Program-made: the position numbers and the translations under genes
The notes under the pieces: generated by a model
The model's database searches: none
Seen by the model: the letters and a program-made list of their open reading frames with translations, nothing else
What the model was told of the DNA's origin: nothing
Source: Candidatus Baltobacteraceae bacterium
GTDB taxonomy: Bacteria; Vulcanimicrobiota; Vulcanimicrobiia; Vulcanimicrobiales; Vulcanimicrobiaceae
Direction of reading: 5' to 3'
NCBI GenBank assembly: GCA_036559195.1
Contig: DATBTN010000046.1
Location: forward strand, 1-57,592
DNA: 57,592 bases
Part shown: positions 41,422-49,974 of the stretch, in pieces
How the letters are laid out: every line of letters begins with the position of its first letter
Position numbering within the stretch: the first letter of the stretch is position 1

Positions 41422-42843
41422 ATGAGCGCCCTCGTATCGGCACGGCTTTCAAAAGCCGCTCCTATGAGCTTTACCGCAACGGCCGCGCCGGTGCGGTACC
41501 CCGCGCGTTTGGTCTACCGGCTCGTCGCCACCGATTTCGTCATGTTCTTGAGCGCGTTCTTCCTCGCGAGCGGCGTCGTCCACGCGATCGGTCGCGGCGC
41601 CTCGGAGCCGCGGCTCATCGCTTCGATGGTCGTAAGCAGCTTGCTCTGGCTTGCGATCTTCGAGCGCGCCGGATCGTACCGCGAATCGCTCGACCTGCGC
41701 TGGTGGGATGAATTCTATTGGGTCGCCGCGACCGTGATTCTCGGAATCGTGCCGCAGCTCGCGCTCTTCGCGTTCCTGCCGCAGATGCCGTCGTCGCGAT
41801 TGCTGCTCGTGGTGGCGGCGCTCGTTGCGATCGTCACCGTGAGCCTGGCTCGAATCTTCGTGAAAGCCGGGTGGCAAACCGATGGCCGGTTGGATTGCCG
41901 GATCGCCGTCGTCGGCGATCCGCAACGCGTTGCGTCGACGGAGACGCTGTTGCGGCAGGCGGAGCACGTTGCCGTGCTGCCGTTGCCGCTCAAGCGTTGG
42001 AACGACGACGTTGGGAGCATCGGCTTGGCGGATTGGTTCGGCGCCGCTCGCGCCTGGCAAGCCGACCGCATTCTCTTCACCGAAGTGCCGAATCCCGCGG
42101 CCATGCCGGGTATCGCGCTGACCGCGATGGAGCATCGCATCGCCGTCTCGTTCGCCGCACCGCGTATCCTCGGCGACATCTACAAACACTTCGATTTCGA
42201 TAACGTCGGCCGGCAAGGCGTCATCGTACCGATCGTGCCGCGGGCCTGCCGTCGTCCGGGCGCAACGGCCAAACGCGTCTTCGATATCGTTTTTGCGCTG
42301 GCGGGGCTCGTGCTCTTTTGCATTCCGATGCTCGTAGCCGCGGTTGCGATCTTCGTGGAATCCGGCGCGCCCGTGCTGCTGCGGCAGCAACGCGTCGGCA
42401 AGGACGGCAAGCCGTTCGATATGTTCAAGTTCCGTTCGATGCGCCGCAACGCCGAAGAGACGACCGGCGCCGTCTGGGCGATCGCCGGCGATCGCCGGAT
42501 CACGACGGTTGGGCGGATCCTTCGGCGAACCAGTCTCGACGAGTTGCCGCAGATTTTCAACGTTTTGAACGGGCAAATGTCGATCGTGGGGCCGCGCCCC
42601 GAGCGTCCGGTATTCGCCGAGCGCTTTCGCCGCCAGCTCCCGAACTACGACGGCCGGAACGCCGTGCTCCCGGGAATCACCGGGTGGTCGCACGTCTACA
42701 TGGACCGCAATATCGATACCTCTGCGATCGAACAGCGCCTCGGACACGATCTCTTCTATATCGAACATTGGTCGGTGCTCATGGATCTCGCGATCGTCTG
42801 TAAGACGGCCTGCGAGTTCCTGTTTCATAGCGTTGCGGCATGA
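41422..42843 (+). CDS. priming sugar-phosphate transferase (polyprenyl, WcaJ/PssY family)
   Basis: Transfers a sugar-1-phosphate from a nucleotide sugar to undecaprenyl phosphate, the first step of exopolysaccharide repeat assembly. The 473-residue protein has four to five N-terminal transmembrane helices, a Rossmann-like central domain (about 150-270) and the bacterial transferase domain with RVGKDGKPFDMFKFRSMR, RRTSLDELPQIFNVLNGQMS and IVGPRPERPVF. It is the first gene of the exopolysaccharide cluster, overlapping the next gene by four bases. The sugar (Glc, Gal or other) cannot be told. Confidence 0.92.
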   Translation: MSALVSARLSKAAPMSFTATAAPVRYPARLVYRLVATDFVMFLSAFFLASGVVHAIGRGASEPRLIASMVVSSLLWLAIFERAGSYRESLDLRWWDEFYWVAATVILGIVPQLALFAFLPQMPSSRLLLVVAALVAIVTVSLARIFVKAGWQTDGRLDCRIAVVGDPQRVASTETLLRQAEHVAVLPLPLKRWNDDVGSIGLADWFGAARAWQADRILFTEVPNPAAMPGIALTAMEHRIAVSFAAPRILGDIYKHFDFDNVGRQGVIVPIVPRACRRPGATAKRVFDIVFALAGLVLFCIPMLVAAVAIFVESGAPVLLRQQRVGKDGKPFDMFKFRSMRRNAEETTGAVWAIAGDRRITTVGRILRRTSLDELPQIFNVLNGQMSIVGPRPERPVFAERFRRQLPNYDGRNAVLPGITGWSHVYMDRNIDTSAIEQRLGHDLFYIEHWSVLMDLAIVCKTACEFLFHSVAA

Positions 42844-44003
42844 CGCTCGCGATCGTTTCGTCGCGCTATCCATATAGCGGAGCCGAATCGTTTTTGGCCG
42901 CCGAAACGCGCGGGCTCCAAAAACACTTCGCTCGCGTGATCGTGATCCCGGCCCGTCACGGAATGTTTTCCATCGAAACGTTCGCGGCGGCCCTCGGCGT
43001 TTTGCGAGCGCGCCCATTGCACGTCGCGCGCGTCTTCACCTCGCTGCTCTTCGCGCCGAGCTCCCTGCGCATCAAGCTGAAGAACGTGCTGCTGTTTCCG
43101 CGCGGTCTTTGTGTCGCCGCGATCGTGCGCCGCGAAAATGTGGAGCATCTCCATGCCTATTGGCTCTCGGCGCCGGCGACGGTAGCCTTGATCGCGTCGC
43201 GGCTAACGGGCGTCGGTTGGAGCGCTAGCGCGCACGCGTGGGATATTTACGAGCGCAACCTTACCGCCGAAAAGCTCGCGAGTGCGGCCTTCGTGCGCAC
43301 GATTTCGAAACAGGGCCTAGAACATCTCGCCGTGATTGCGGGCGAGCGTTTTCGCGACAAGCTGCGCTGCGTGCGCTTGGGCGTCGATATTCCTCGCCAA
43401 ACCGCCGCGCCGGCGCATGCCGAGATCGCGCTCGTATGCGCCGCCAATCTCGTCCCGAAGAAAGGGCACTCCACCCTCTTGCGCGCGCTCAAACTCGTCG
43501 ACGACGCCGGCATTGCGTTCCGCTGCGACATCGTGGGGAAAGGGCCGCTTCAACCCCGGCTGCGTCGGCAAATCGAGGCGCTGAATCTACGAAACAAGGC
43601 GCTGCTGCTGGGATATCGAGCGCACGGCCGTTTGCTCGCCGGTCTTCGTCGCGGCGACTACGACGTCGCCATCCTCGCGAGCCGCCAGGACGGATGCCGT
43701 ATGGAAGGCATTCCGGTCGCGCTGATCGAGGCCATGGCCGCCGGACTTTCGTGTATCGGTACGAGCTCGGGTGCGGTCGGCGAATTGTTGGACGAAACGT
43801 GCGGCGTCGTGGTTCGCGTTCACGACGAACGCGCGCTCGCCGATGCGGTCGTGCGGCTCGCGACGAACGCGCGGCTGCGCCACGCTTTGGGCGCGAGCGC
43901 GAGGGCGCGGGTAACGGCCGAGTTTAACGCCGCCCTTACGACGGCCGAACTCGCCGCGCTCATTCGAGCGGCATGCGAGCATCCATTGGAGGTTAGCGCG
44001 TGA
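42840..44003 (+). CDS. glycosyltransferase family 4
   Basis: A 387-residue GT-B fold retaining glycosyltransferase. The N-terminal domain binds the acceptor (HAYWLSAPATVALIASRL). The C-terminal nucleotide-sugar domain has VCAANLVPKKGHSTLLRALK, the GYRAHGRLLAGLRRGDYDVA loop and the EX7E-type motif EGIPVALIEAMAAGLSCIGT. It overlaps both neighbours by four bases, so it is tightly coupled. It adds one sugar to the lipid-linked repeat. Specificity unknown. Confidence 0.92.
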   Translation: MTLAIVSSRYPYSGAESFLAAETRGLQKHFARVIVIPARHGMFSIETFAAALGVLRARPLHVARVFTSLLFAPSSLRIKLKNVLLFPRGLCVAAIVRRENVEHLHAYWLSAPATVALIASRLTGVGWSASAHAWDIYERNLTAEKLASAAFVRTISKQGLEHLAVIAGERFRDKLRCVRLGVDIPRQTAAPAHAEIALVCAANLVPKKGHSTLLRALKLVDDAGIAFRCDIVGKGPLQPRLRRQIEALNLRNKALLLGYRAHGRLLAGLRRGDYDVAILASRQDGCRMEGIPVALIEAMAAGLSCIGTSSGAVGELLDETCGVVVRVHDERALADAVVRLATNARLRHALGASARARVTAEFNAALTTAELAALIRAACEHPLEVSA

Positions 44004-45295
44004 ACGTCTGCGTGATCGGCCTCGGATACGTCGGCCTTCCCACGGCCGCCCTGGCGGCCGCAGCCGGACACGCCGTCGCCGGCTACGACGCACAGGAGCG
44101 TCTGCGCGCGGATTTAACTCGCCGAATCGTTCGCGGCGTCGAGCGCGAGGTGCGCGACTTGGCAACGCACGAGATCGCCGCCGGTCGTCTGCGGATCTGC
44201 GACGAGGTCGAGCCGGCGGATGCCTATATCGTTTGCGTGCCTACGCCGGCGCTCGGCGACCGGCCCGATCTGCGGCATTTCGAAGATGCGGCCGAGCGCG
44301 TGTGCCGCGTGATCGGCCGCGGTGAGTTGCTGATCGTGGAATCGACCGTTCCGCCCGGCACGACCGAACGAGTCGTGTCGCGCGCGCTGCACCGGCATGG
44401 AAAAAGCTTGAAGGACATCCGGCTCGCGCACGCTCCGGAGCGCGTCTTGCCGGGTTCGATCGTGCGCGAGCTTCGCGAGAACGAACGCATCATCGGCGGC
44501 CGCGTTGCGGCCGATGCGGCCGCGGCCAAAGCGCTCTATGCCTCGTTCGTCAACGCCGCCATACACACGACGGATCTGCGGACTGCGGAATTCGTAAAAG
44601 TTATCGAGAACGCGTATCGCGACGTCAACATCGCCTTCGCTAACGAGCTGGCGCTATTCTGCGAGGGGTTAGGCATCGATGTCTGGGAGGCGATCGGACT
44701 TGCCAACAATCACCCGCGCGTCAACATCCTGCAGCCGGGACCGGGTGTCGGGGGGCACTGCATTCCGATCGATCCGCGGTTTTTAGCCGATGCCAATCCG
44801 TTTGCGACCGAACTCATCCAAGCGTCGCGACGCGTAAACGACCGGATGCCGTTTCTCATCGCGCGGCGCATCCTCAGGTACGTCGACGTGTGCGGCCCGC
44901 AGCGTCGAATCGCCCTTTTCGGTGCGACGTACAAAGCAAACGTCAACGACGTTCGCGGAAGCCCGGCTCGAAAAATCTGCGAGTTCCTGAACGAGCAGGG
45001 ATGCGAAACCACTATTTTCGATCCGCACGCTCGGCTCGCCGATCTGTGCGCGAGCGCTCGCGAGGCCCTGGCCGGCGCCGACGCACTCGTGCTGGTCGTC
45101 GATCACGACGCCTTTCGAGCGATAACGCCGGCGCTCGCTCGAGAAGTCATGCGAACGCCGATCCTCATCGACTGCCGGAATTATTTCAAGACGCCGGAGT
45201 GGCAGGCGGCGGGCTTTACCGTCTACACGCTGGGCAAATCCAGCGATCTCCCGCGCACGGCTGCCCTCGGAATCTCCGGCCGGCTCGGCGCGTAA
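44000..45295 (+). CDS. nucleotide-sugar dehydrogenase (UDP-ManNAcA/UDP-Glc type)
   Basis: Two-step NAD-dependent oxidation of a UDP-hexose to the uronic acid. The 431-residue protein has the N-terminal Rossmann motif VIGLGYVGLPTAALAAAAGH, STVPPGTTERV, AFVKVIENAYRDVNIAFANE in slightly altered form (EFVKV), and the catalytic Cys in GPGVGGHCIPIDPRFLA. The pattern and length fit WecC/TuaD relatives, WecC-like by the GPGVGGHCI motif. It supplies an acidic sugar for the polymer. GTG start with GGAGG seven bases upstream. Confidence 0.92.
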   Translation: MNVCVIGLGYVGLPTAALAAAAGHAVAGYDAQERLRADLTRRIVRGVEREVRDLATHEIAAGRLRICDEVEPADAYIVCVPTPALGDRPDLRHFEDAAERVCRVIGRGELLIVESTVPPGTTERVVSRALHRHGKSLKDIRLAHAPERVLPGSIVRELRENERIIGGRVAADAAAAKALYASFVNAAIHTTDLRTAEFVKVIENAYRDVNIAFANELALFCEGLGIDVWEAIGLANNHPRVNILQPGPGVGGHCIPIDPRFLADANPFATELIQASRRVNDRMPFLIARRILRYVDVCGPQRRIALFGATYKANVNDVRGSPARKICEFLNEQGCETTIFDPHARLADLCASAREALAGADALVLVVDHDAFRAITPALAREVMRTPILIDCRNYFKTPEWQAAGFTVYTLGKSSDLPRTAALGISGRLGA

Positions 45296-45298
45296 ACG

Positions 45299-46822
45299 AT
45301 GCGGTGCGTCGTGCTGGTCGATCGAGCGCTCGTTCCGAGCTGGCAGCACCGGTGCGTCGACCTCCTGCGAACCGAACACGACGTCGCGGTGCTCGAGCGT
45401 CCCGCCGTTGCCGCGCGCGAGGGCGTTCTCGCGCGAGTGCTGCGCGCGCTCGGAGGCTCCGCACTGCGAACGGCGCCGATCGTTTGCGGCGGTACCGTTT
45501 CGCCCGGGGTCGACGTGGTCGTCGATCTGCGCGAATCGGCAGGTCCCCGCGAACCGGCGCTCGCGAGTCGTTTCGGTGAGTGGTATTTTTCCGATCAATT
45601 CGGACGCCCGTTGACGCAATTTCCCGCGGCCGCGGATATCGCGCGCGGCTCGGCCACGTTCACCATACTGCTTTGCCGCCGGCAGGGCGGCGGCAAGGCG
45701 GCGGTCATCCGGCGCGGCCGATTCAAAACGCTCTACACCTACGCGCGCACGTTGGAGATCGCGCTCGGTGAATGCGCGCGTTGGCCGCTGGAGCGTTTGA
45801 AAGGCGGCGCAGCCGCCGGCGCGGCGGCGCCGCTGCTGCGCGAGACGAGCGCGCGGCGCGTTACGTTTTCGATCCTCGGATTTGCTTACCAGCAATGCAA
45901 GACGCTCGCCATCCACGTCTTCAACTATTTTCTTACCGACGCCGTTTGGCGAGTCGGCGTGGTGCACGCGCCCCCGGCCGCGTTCCTCAATCCCGATTTT
46001 GCGCCGCCGATCCGGTGGATCGAACGCGAGGCGGCGGAGTTTCTCGCCGACCCGTTCGTACTCGCGGCGGGCGGCCATGCGTGGCTTCTAACGGAATCGC
46101 TCGACCGTAAGTCCAGGAACGGCTACATCAGCTGTACGGAGATCCTTCCGGATTGGCAAACGCGCGAGCGCACGACGGTCTTGCGCTCGGCGACGCATCT
46201 CTCGTATCCGTATGCGTTTGCGCATCGCGGGGAGTGGTACGTCGTACCGGAGAGCGCGGCCGAGAATCGCGTCTCGCTCTACAAAATCGTCGACATGCCG
46301 CACGGCTGGGAGCGAGTCGCAACGCTGCTCGACGGCGTCCCGGCCTGCGATAGCACGATTTTCCAGTACGGCGGCCGGTGGTGGCTGTTCTGCACGCTAC
46401 GTTCGCGGGATGCGAATCTCAATCTCTTCGCGTATCACGCGGAGCACTTGTTCGGTCCGTGGTGCGAACACGCGGCGAATCCGATCAAGACGGATATCGG
46501 CTCGGCGCGGCCGGCCGGAGCCCCGTTTACATTCAAGGGGCAGCTCTATCGGCCGGCCCAGGATAGCTCGATTGCCTACGGCGACCGGATCGTGATTTGC
46601 CGCATCGTGACGCTCTCGCCGACCGAGTTTGCCGAAGAAACGGTGGCGTCGTATGGCGGCAGCCGCGGCCGCATTTTCCGCACCGGCAATCACACGCTTT
46701 CTCACACCGGAAGCACGAGCGTCATCGACGCGAAGCAGACGGTCTTCGCTTCTCCGCGCGTAGTGATGGATCGGGCCGTGCAATCGTACCGGCGTTTGAG
46801 GCTCCGATTCCATGGTGGCTAG
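45299..46822 (+). CDS. GIPC-transferase-like sugar transferase with beta-propeller domain
   Basis: A 507-residue protein. The first 170 residues hold a formyltransferase-like segment (VVLVDRALVPSWQH, FGEWYFSDQFGRPLTQFP). The remainder is propeller-like, with repeats such as FLADPFVLAAGGHAWLLTES, LSYPYAFAHRGEWYVVPESA, DSTIFQYGGRWWLFCTLRSR and GAPFTFKGQLYRPAQDSS. The second half resembles the domain of plant glucosamine inositolphosphorylceramide transferases, found in bacterial polysaccharide clusters. Probably a sugar-modifying or glycosyl-transfer enzyme; the reaction is unproven. Its end overlaps the next gene by 11 bases. Confidence 0.7.
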   Translation: MRCVVLVDRALVPSWQHRCVDLLRTEHDVAVLERPAVAAREGVLARVLRALGGSALRTAPIVCGGTVSPGVDVVVDLRESAGPREPALASRFGEWYFSDQFGRPLTQFPAAADIARGSATFTILLCRRQGGGKAAVIRRGRFKTLYTYARTLEIALGECARWPLERLKGGAAAGAAAPLLRETSARRVTFSILGFAYQQCKTLAIHVFNYFLTDAVWRVGVVHAPPAAFLNPDFAPPIRWIEREAAEFLADPFVLAAGGHAWLLTESLDRKSRNGYISCTEILPDWQTRERTTVLRSATHLSYPYAFAHRGEWYVVPESAAENRVSLYKIVDMPHGWERVATLLDGVPACDSTIFQYGGRWWLFCTLRSRDANLNLFAYHAEHLFGPWCEHAANPIKTDIGSARPAGAPFTFKGQLYRPAQDSSIAYGDRIVICRIVTLSPTEFAEETVASYGGSRGRIFRTGNHTLSHTGSTSVIDAKQTVFASPRVVMDRAVQSYRRLRLRFHGG

Positions 46823-48203
46823 AGCGTGGTTGGGGACGCACCGGGAGCGCTTCGCGCCGATCGCGCTCGCGTGTCTCTTTGCGGGGCTCTTCTTGCTTGC
46901 GCTGCGCCAGAGTCTCGGTTCGAATGCGGCGGCGCCGCTGCTGGCGATTCTCATCGCGGCGCTTCCGGCGCTGGCCATCGCCGCGTGGCGCAATCCGTTC
47001 GTTTTCCCCTACGGAGCGTACGCGATTTTCGTGCCGCTCAATCTCTTGCTCGTGGTGCCGGCGTTCGGTACGGTCGCCCGGCTGCTCGGCATCTTCGCCG
47101 GCGCCGCGTTTCTTGTATGGTCGTTGCGCGCGCGGAGGATCGTGACGCCGTCGCCGGCGCTTTTCGGCTGGGGACTCTTCGTTGCGTTGATGGGCGCGTC
47201 GTTGATTTGGACGATGAACCCGGAGAACGGCTGGCGCGAGCTGGGCGTGCTCGCGCAAGTGTTCCTGCTCTACGCGATCGTGTCGATCGCTCCCGTCCGG
47301 GCCCCAGATCTGCGGTTGGTCTTCGCGCTGATCGTTGCGGGCGGCATTGCGGCCGCGCTGCTGGGCATTCACCAGTTCCAACATCCGAGTTCCGCGCAAC
47401 TCTTGCTCGCCCAAAAGACCGACCGAGTGCCGCTCTTCTTAGCGGATCAGACGTTGGATATCAACGAGTTTGCAGCCGCATTCCTGTTGCCCGTCGCGCT
47501 GCTGGCCGTAACCGCACTGCGAGCGCGGAACTGGCTCTTGAAAGGTCTGGCTGGTTGCGGAATCGCCGTCATGCTTGCTGCGATGGCGTTTGCCGCTTCG
47601 CGCGGCGCGTTTTTGGCCCTCGGCGTGATGCTCGCGTACTTGATCGTTGCGATGCCGCGCGAACGGATTCAGGTCTTTGCGATGCTCGGCTTCACGGGCG
47701 CTCTCGTCGCAGCCGATCCCACGCTCGTGCACCGGTTTCTATCCGCCGCCGCGAGCGGCGGATCGGGGCGGCTCTCGATTTGGTCGGTCGGCTTCAACGC
47801 GTTTAAGGAGCACTGGATTTTTGGCGCCGGCAGCGGCGCATTTGCCAACGCGTACGACGAGAGTTTTTTGCGCGTCTATCAAGCCTACGATATGGGATGG
47901 TCGCGCGCCGCCCACAATCTGCTCCTGCAGAACGCCGTCGAACTGGGCGCGATCGGGGCGGCAGTATTGCTCGTCGCACTCGTGCTGCAAGTACGGATTT
48001 TGCCGAAGGTTGCCGATGGCGACGCCCTGTTCGGCATGCGTACCGCGTTGATGGCTGCAACCGTGGCGTTGCTTGCTGCCTCGGTGTTTATCGACCTGAC
48101 AACCGCTAAGATGCTTTGGCTGACATTCGGCTTGGCGGCCCAGGTGCGCGGGGTGATTTTGCAAAAGAAAGCGGCGAAAACCATCAACAAACCAATGGTT
48201 TAA
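46812..48203 (+). CDS. O-antigen ligase/polymerase family membrane protein
   Basis: A 463-residue protein with about ten to twelve transmembrane helices and a large periplasmic loop (about 330-390) holding GSGRLSIWSVGFNAFKEHWI, GAGSGAFANAYDE and the SRAAHNLLLQNAVELG motif, where the conserved His of Wzy_C/WaaL proteins sits. It either polymerises repeat units (Wzy) or ligates polymer to a carrier. In an exopolysaccharide cluster the Wzy role is more likely. It is followed by 155 bases of leader sequence. Confidence 0.9.
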   Translation: MVARAWLGTHRERFAPIALACLFAGLFLLALRQSLGSNAAAPLLAILIAALPALAIAAWRNPFVFPYGAYAIFVPLNLLLVVPAFGTVARLLGIFAGAAFLVWSLRARRIVTPSPALFGWGLFVALMGASLIWTMNPENGWRELGVLAQVFLLYAIVSIAPVRAPDLRLVFALIVAGGIAAALLGIHQFQHPSSAQLLLAQKTDRVPLFLADQTLDINEFAAAFLLPVALLAVTALRARNWLLKGLAGCGIAVMLAAMAFAASRGAFLALGVMLAYLIVAMPRERIQVFAMLGFTGALVAADPTLVHRFLSAAASGGSGRLSIWSVGFNAFKEHWIFGAGSGAFANAYDESFLRVYQAYDMGWSRAAHNLLLQNAVELGAIGAAVLLVALVLQVRILPKVADGDALFGMRTALMAATVALLAASVFIDLTTAKMLWLTFGLAAQVRGVILQKKAAKTINKPMV

Positions 48204-48276
48204 CCGATAACGGTATAGAGCGCCCGGCTCCCTCGCGGAGCTCATTGATCACCTCTGAGCGCCAAACTCAAAACAG

Positions 48277-48348
48277 GGAGGCCGAAACGTTGACGCGTTT
48301 CGACCTCCGATCCTAACGAGGCTCTCTTTCGGGTTGCAGCCCGGAAAG
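48277..48348 (+). promoter_or_regulatory. structured leader before secreted hydrolase-like gene
   Basis: Two hairpins: GGAGGCCGAAACG / CGTTTCGACCTCC (12 pairs, one mismatch, six-base loop) and CTTTCGGG / CCCGGAAAG (bulged). The second contains the GGAAAG that would serve as ribosome site ten bases before the ATG, so folding could block translation. It matches no riboswitch class that I can recognise. Confidence 0.4.
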
Positions 48349-48358
48349 ATACACGACG

Positions 48359-49909
48359 ATGTCCCTTGATAGTGCGCAGCCTCGCGGTGCTGTATTATAC
48401 CCTGCCGCAGCACGCCCGTACCACCTCAATTTCGGGGGTTATTTGTACCTCGCTACCTTCATGGCACTGCTCGGCCTCTGCAATTGCGGCGGCGGCGCGG
48501 GGGGAGGCGGAGCGATTCCCAGCGGCCGGGTCAACGTGCCGGCCGGGAATGGCCCCGGCGCCCCGGGCGTTGCCGGTGCGCCGAGCCCGAGTCCGGGCGC
48601 CCCTGCTAGCCCCGCACCGGGCGCACCGCCGGGCGCACCGCCGGGCTCTTCGCCGAGCGCCTCACCGAGTGCCACCCCCGCTCCCTTCGTTCCACTCCAC
48701 GTTCTGACGTTTCTGTACTACGGTCAAACGTTTGCGGGCGTCCAAATCAACGCGAATCTCTCCGCATCGTACATGGCTGCCAACGCCGACTTCGCGGAGA
48801 CGAGCGGGTACGATAACGCGAGAACGAATAGCTTCAAAGCGGCCGGCGGTAAATACGCCGTGACGTATATCGATCCGACGTTCGTTCCATACTGCGTCCC
48901 GCCGTTTACCGAACCGGCGGGCGCGTGTGCCGGGCAGGTTGGAAAGCTCAACCCGCCCGCCGGCGCGTGGTTCCACGATAGTTCCGGCGCGCGCGTGAAT
49001 CGCGCCGACGCCACGACCGGGCAGTACCAGGAAGCGCTCAATCCGGGATCGGCGGCCGCGCGGAACGCGGTGGTCGCGACGATGTCGCAGTTCACCAACG
49101 CCTCGCCGGGTCTCGATCTGTTCTTTTCCGACGATTCCGGCTCGACGTTTATCGGTCCTAACGGCACCGTCGCAAGCGGAATGTTTTACGGCTTCAACGC
49201 GAGCGGCGTTGAAATCACCACCGACTCGCAATGGATAAGCGCCGAGAGCGCGCTGCTTGGTGCGGCCGTGCGTCCGGTCATTCTCAACGGCGGCGACCCA
49301 TCGACGTTGGGACCGGCTTACAACGGCGCGTTTCTGGATTTGGCCAACGTTCGCGGGGCGAATCACGAAGGCTGCTTCACGCGCGGCAGCGGTGCGGTAA
49401 CCGATCAGAACCAGCATTGGCAACACCAAGCCGACGGCCTTTTAGCCGATCTCGGGCATCATAAATATTCGTTCTGCATGATGACCGGAACGTCGTCGCC
49501 GCAAACTCGGCTCTACGGGCTGGCTTCGTGGTGGCTGACCTACGATCCGCAGTGGTCGGTCGCCGCGCCGATCGCTCCGGCTGCCGACGGAAACGCCGTC
49601 TATCCAGAGTTCGCGATCGTTCCGCGCTCGCCGCGCACGACGGCATCGGCTGACGTCAACGCGTTAGCGAAGGGCGGAGTCTACGTTCGCGAGTTCGCGC
49701 AATGCTACCAAGCGGCGGTGCCGATCGGCGCGTGTGCGGCCGTCGTCAATCCGTCGGCATCGGGTGCGGCGATGCCGGCGTTGAGTATCGCCTATACGTC
49801 CGCGTTAACGCTCGACAATCTGAGTTTACCGGCGGGCGGCAGCGCGCGTTGGTCGACCGGCGTGCCGGGGACTTTAGGCCCGGGTCAAGCGATTATTTTG
49901 CGCCAGTAA
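48359..49909 (+). CDS. secreted protein, possible glycoside-hydrolase fold
   Basis: A 516-residue protein with a hydrophobic segment (YLYLATFMALLGLC) followed by NCGGGAGGGG and a long Pro/Ala/Gly/Ser linker (about 50-115). The globular region begins VLTFLYYGQTFAGVQINANL and includes GKYAVTYIDPTFVPYCVPPF, PGLDLFFSDDSGSTF, VRPVILNGGDPSTL and YSFCMMTGTSSPQTRLYGLA. The order of strands with acidic residues suggests a TIM-barrel hydrolase, but no family was identified. Located in the exopolysaccharide cluster, it may trim or cleave the polymer outside the cell. It has no clear ribosome site apart from one within a hairpin. Confidence 0.65.
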   Translation: MSLDSAQPRGAVLYPAAARPYHLNFGGYLYLATFMALLGLCNCGGGAGGGGAIPSGRVNVPAGNGPGAPGVAGAPSPSPGAPASPAPGAPPGAPPGSSPSASPSATPAPFVPLHVLTFLYYGQTFAGVQINANLSASYMAANADFAETSGYDNARTNSFKAAGGKYAVTYIDPTFVPYCVPPFTEPAGACAGQVGKLNPPAGAWFHDSSGARVNRADATTGQYQEALNPGSAAARNAVVATMSQFTNASPGLDLFFSDDSGSTFIGPNGTVASGMFYGFNASGVEITTDSQWISAESALLGAAVRPVILNGGDPSTLGPAYNGAFLDLANVRGANHEGCFTRGSGAVTDQNQHWQHQADGLLADLGHHKYSFCMMTGTSSPQTRLYGLASWWLTYDPQWSVAAPIAPAADGNAVYPEFAIVPRSPRTTASADVNALAKGGVYVREFAQCYQAAVPIGACAAVVNPSASGAAMPALSIAYTSALTLDNLSLPAGGSARWSTGVPGTLGPGQAIILRQ

Positions 49910-49974
49910 TTTAGTCGCCCCGTATCAGGGAATTGGGTTCTGCTCCGCGACCGTGGCCCGTGCAATAATGGGCC

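Noticed and set aside
41449-43017. 522-codon frame antisense to the priming transferase
   Set aside because: Charged low-complexity shadow over a recognised transferase with full motifs.
48204-48358. c-di-GMP (GEMM) or other known riboswitch
   Set aside because: Hairpins are present, but I could not place the conserved GEMM tetraloop-receptor and GGCCUAA-type elements; kept only as an unclassified leader.
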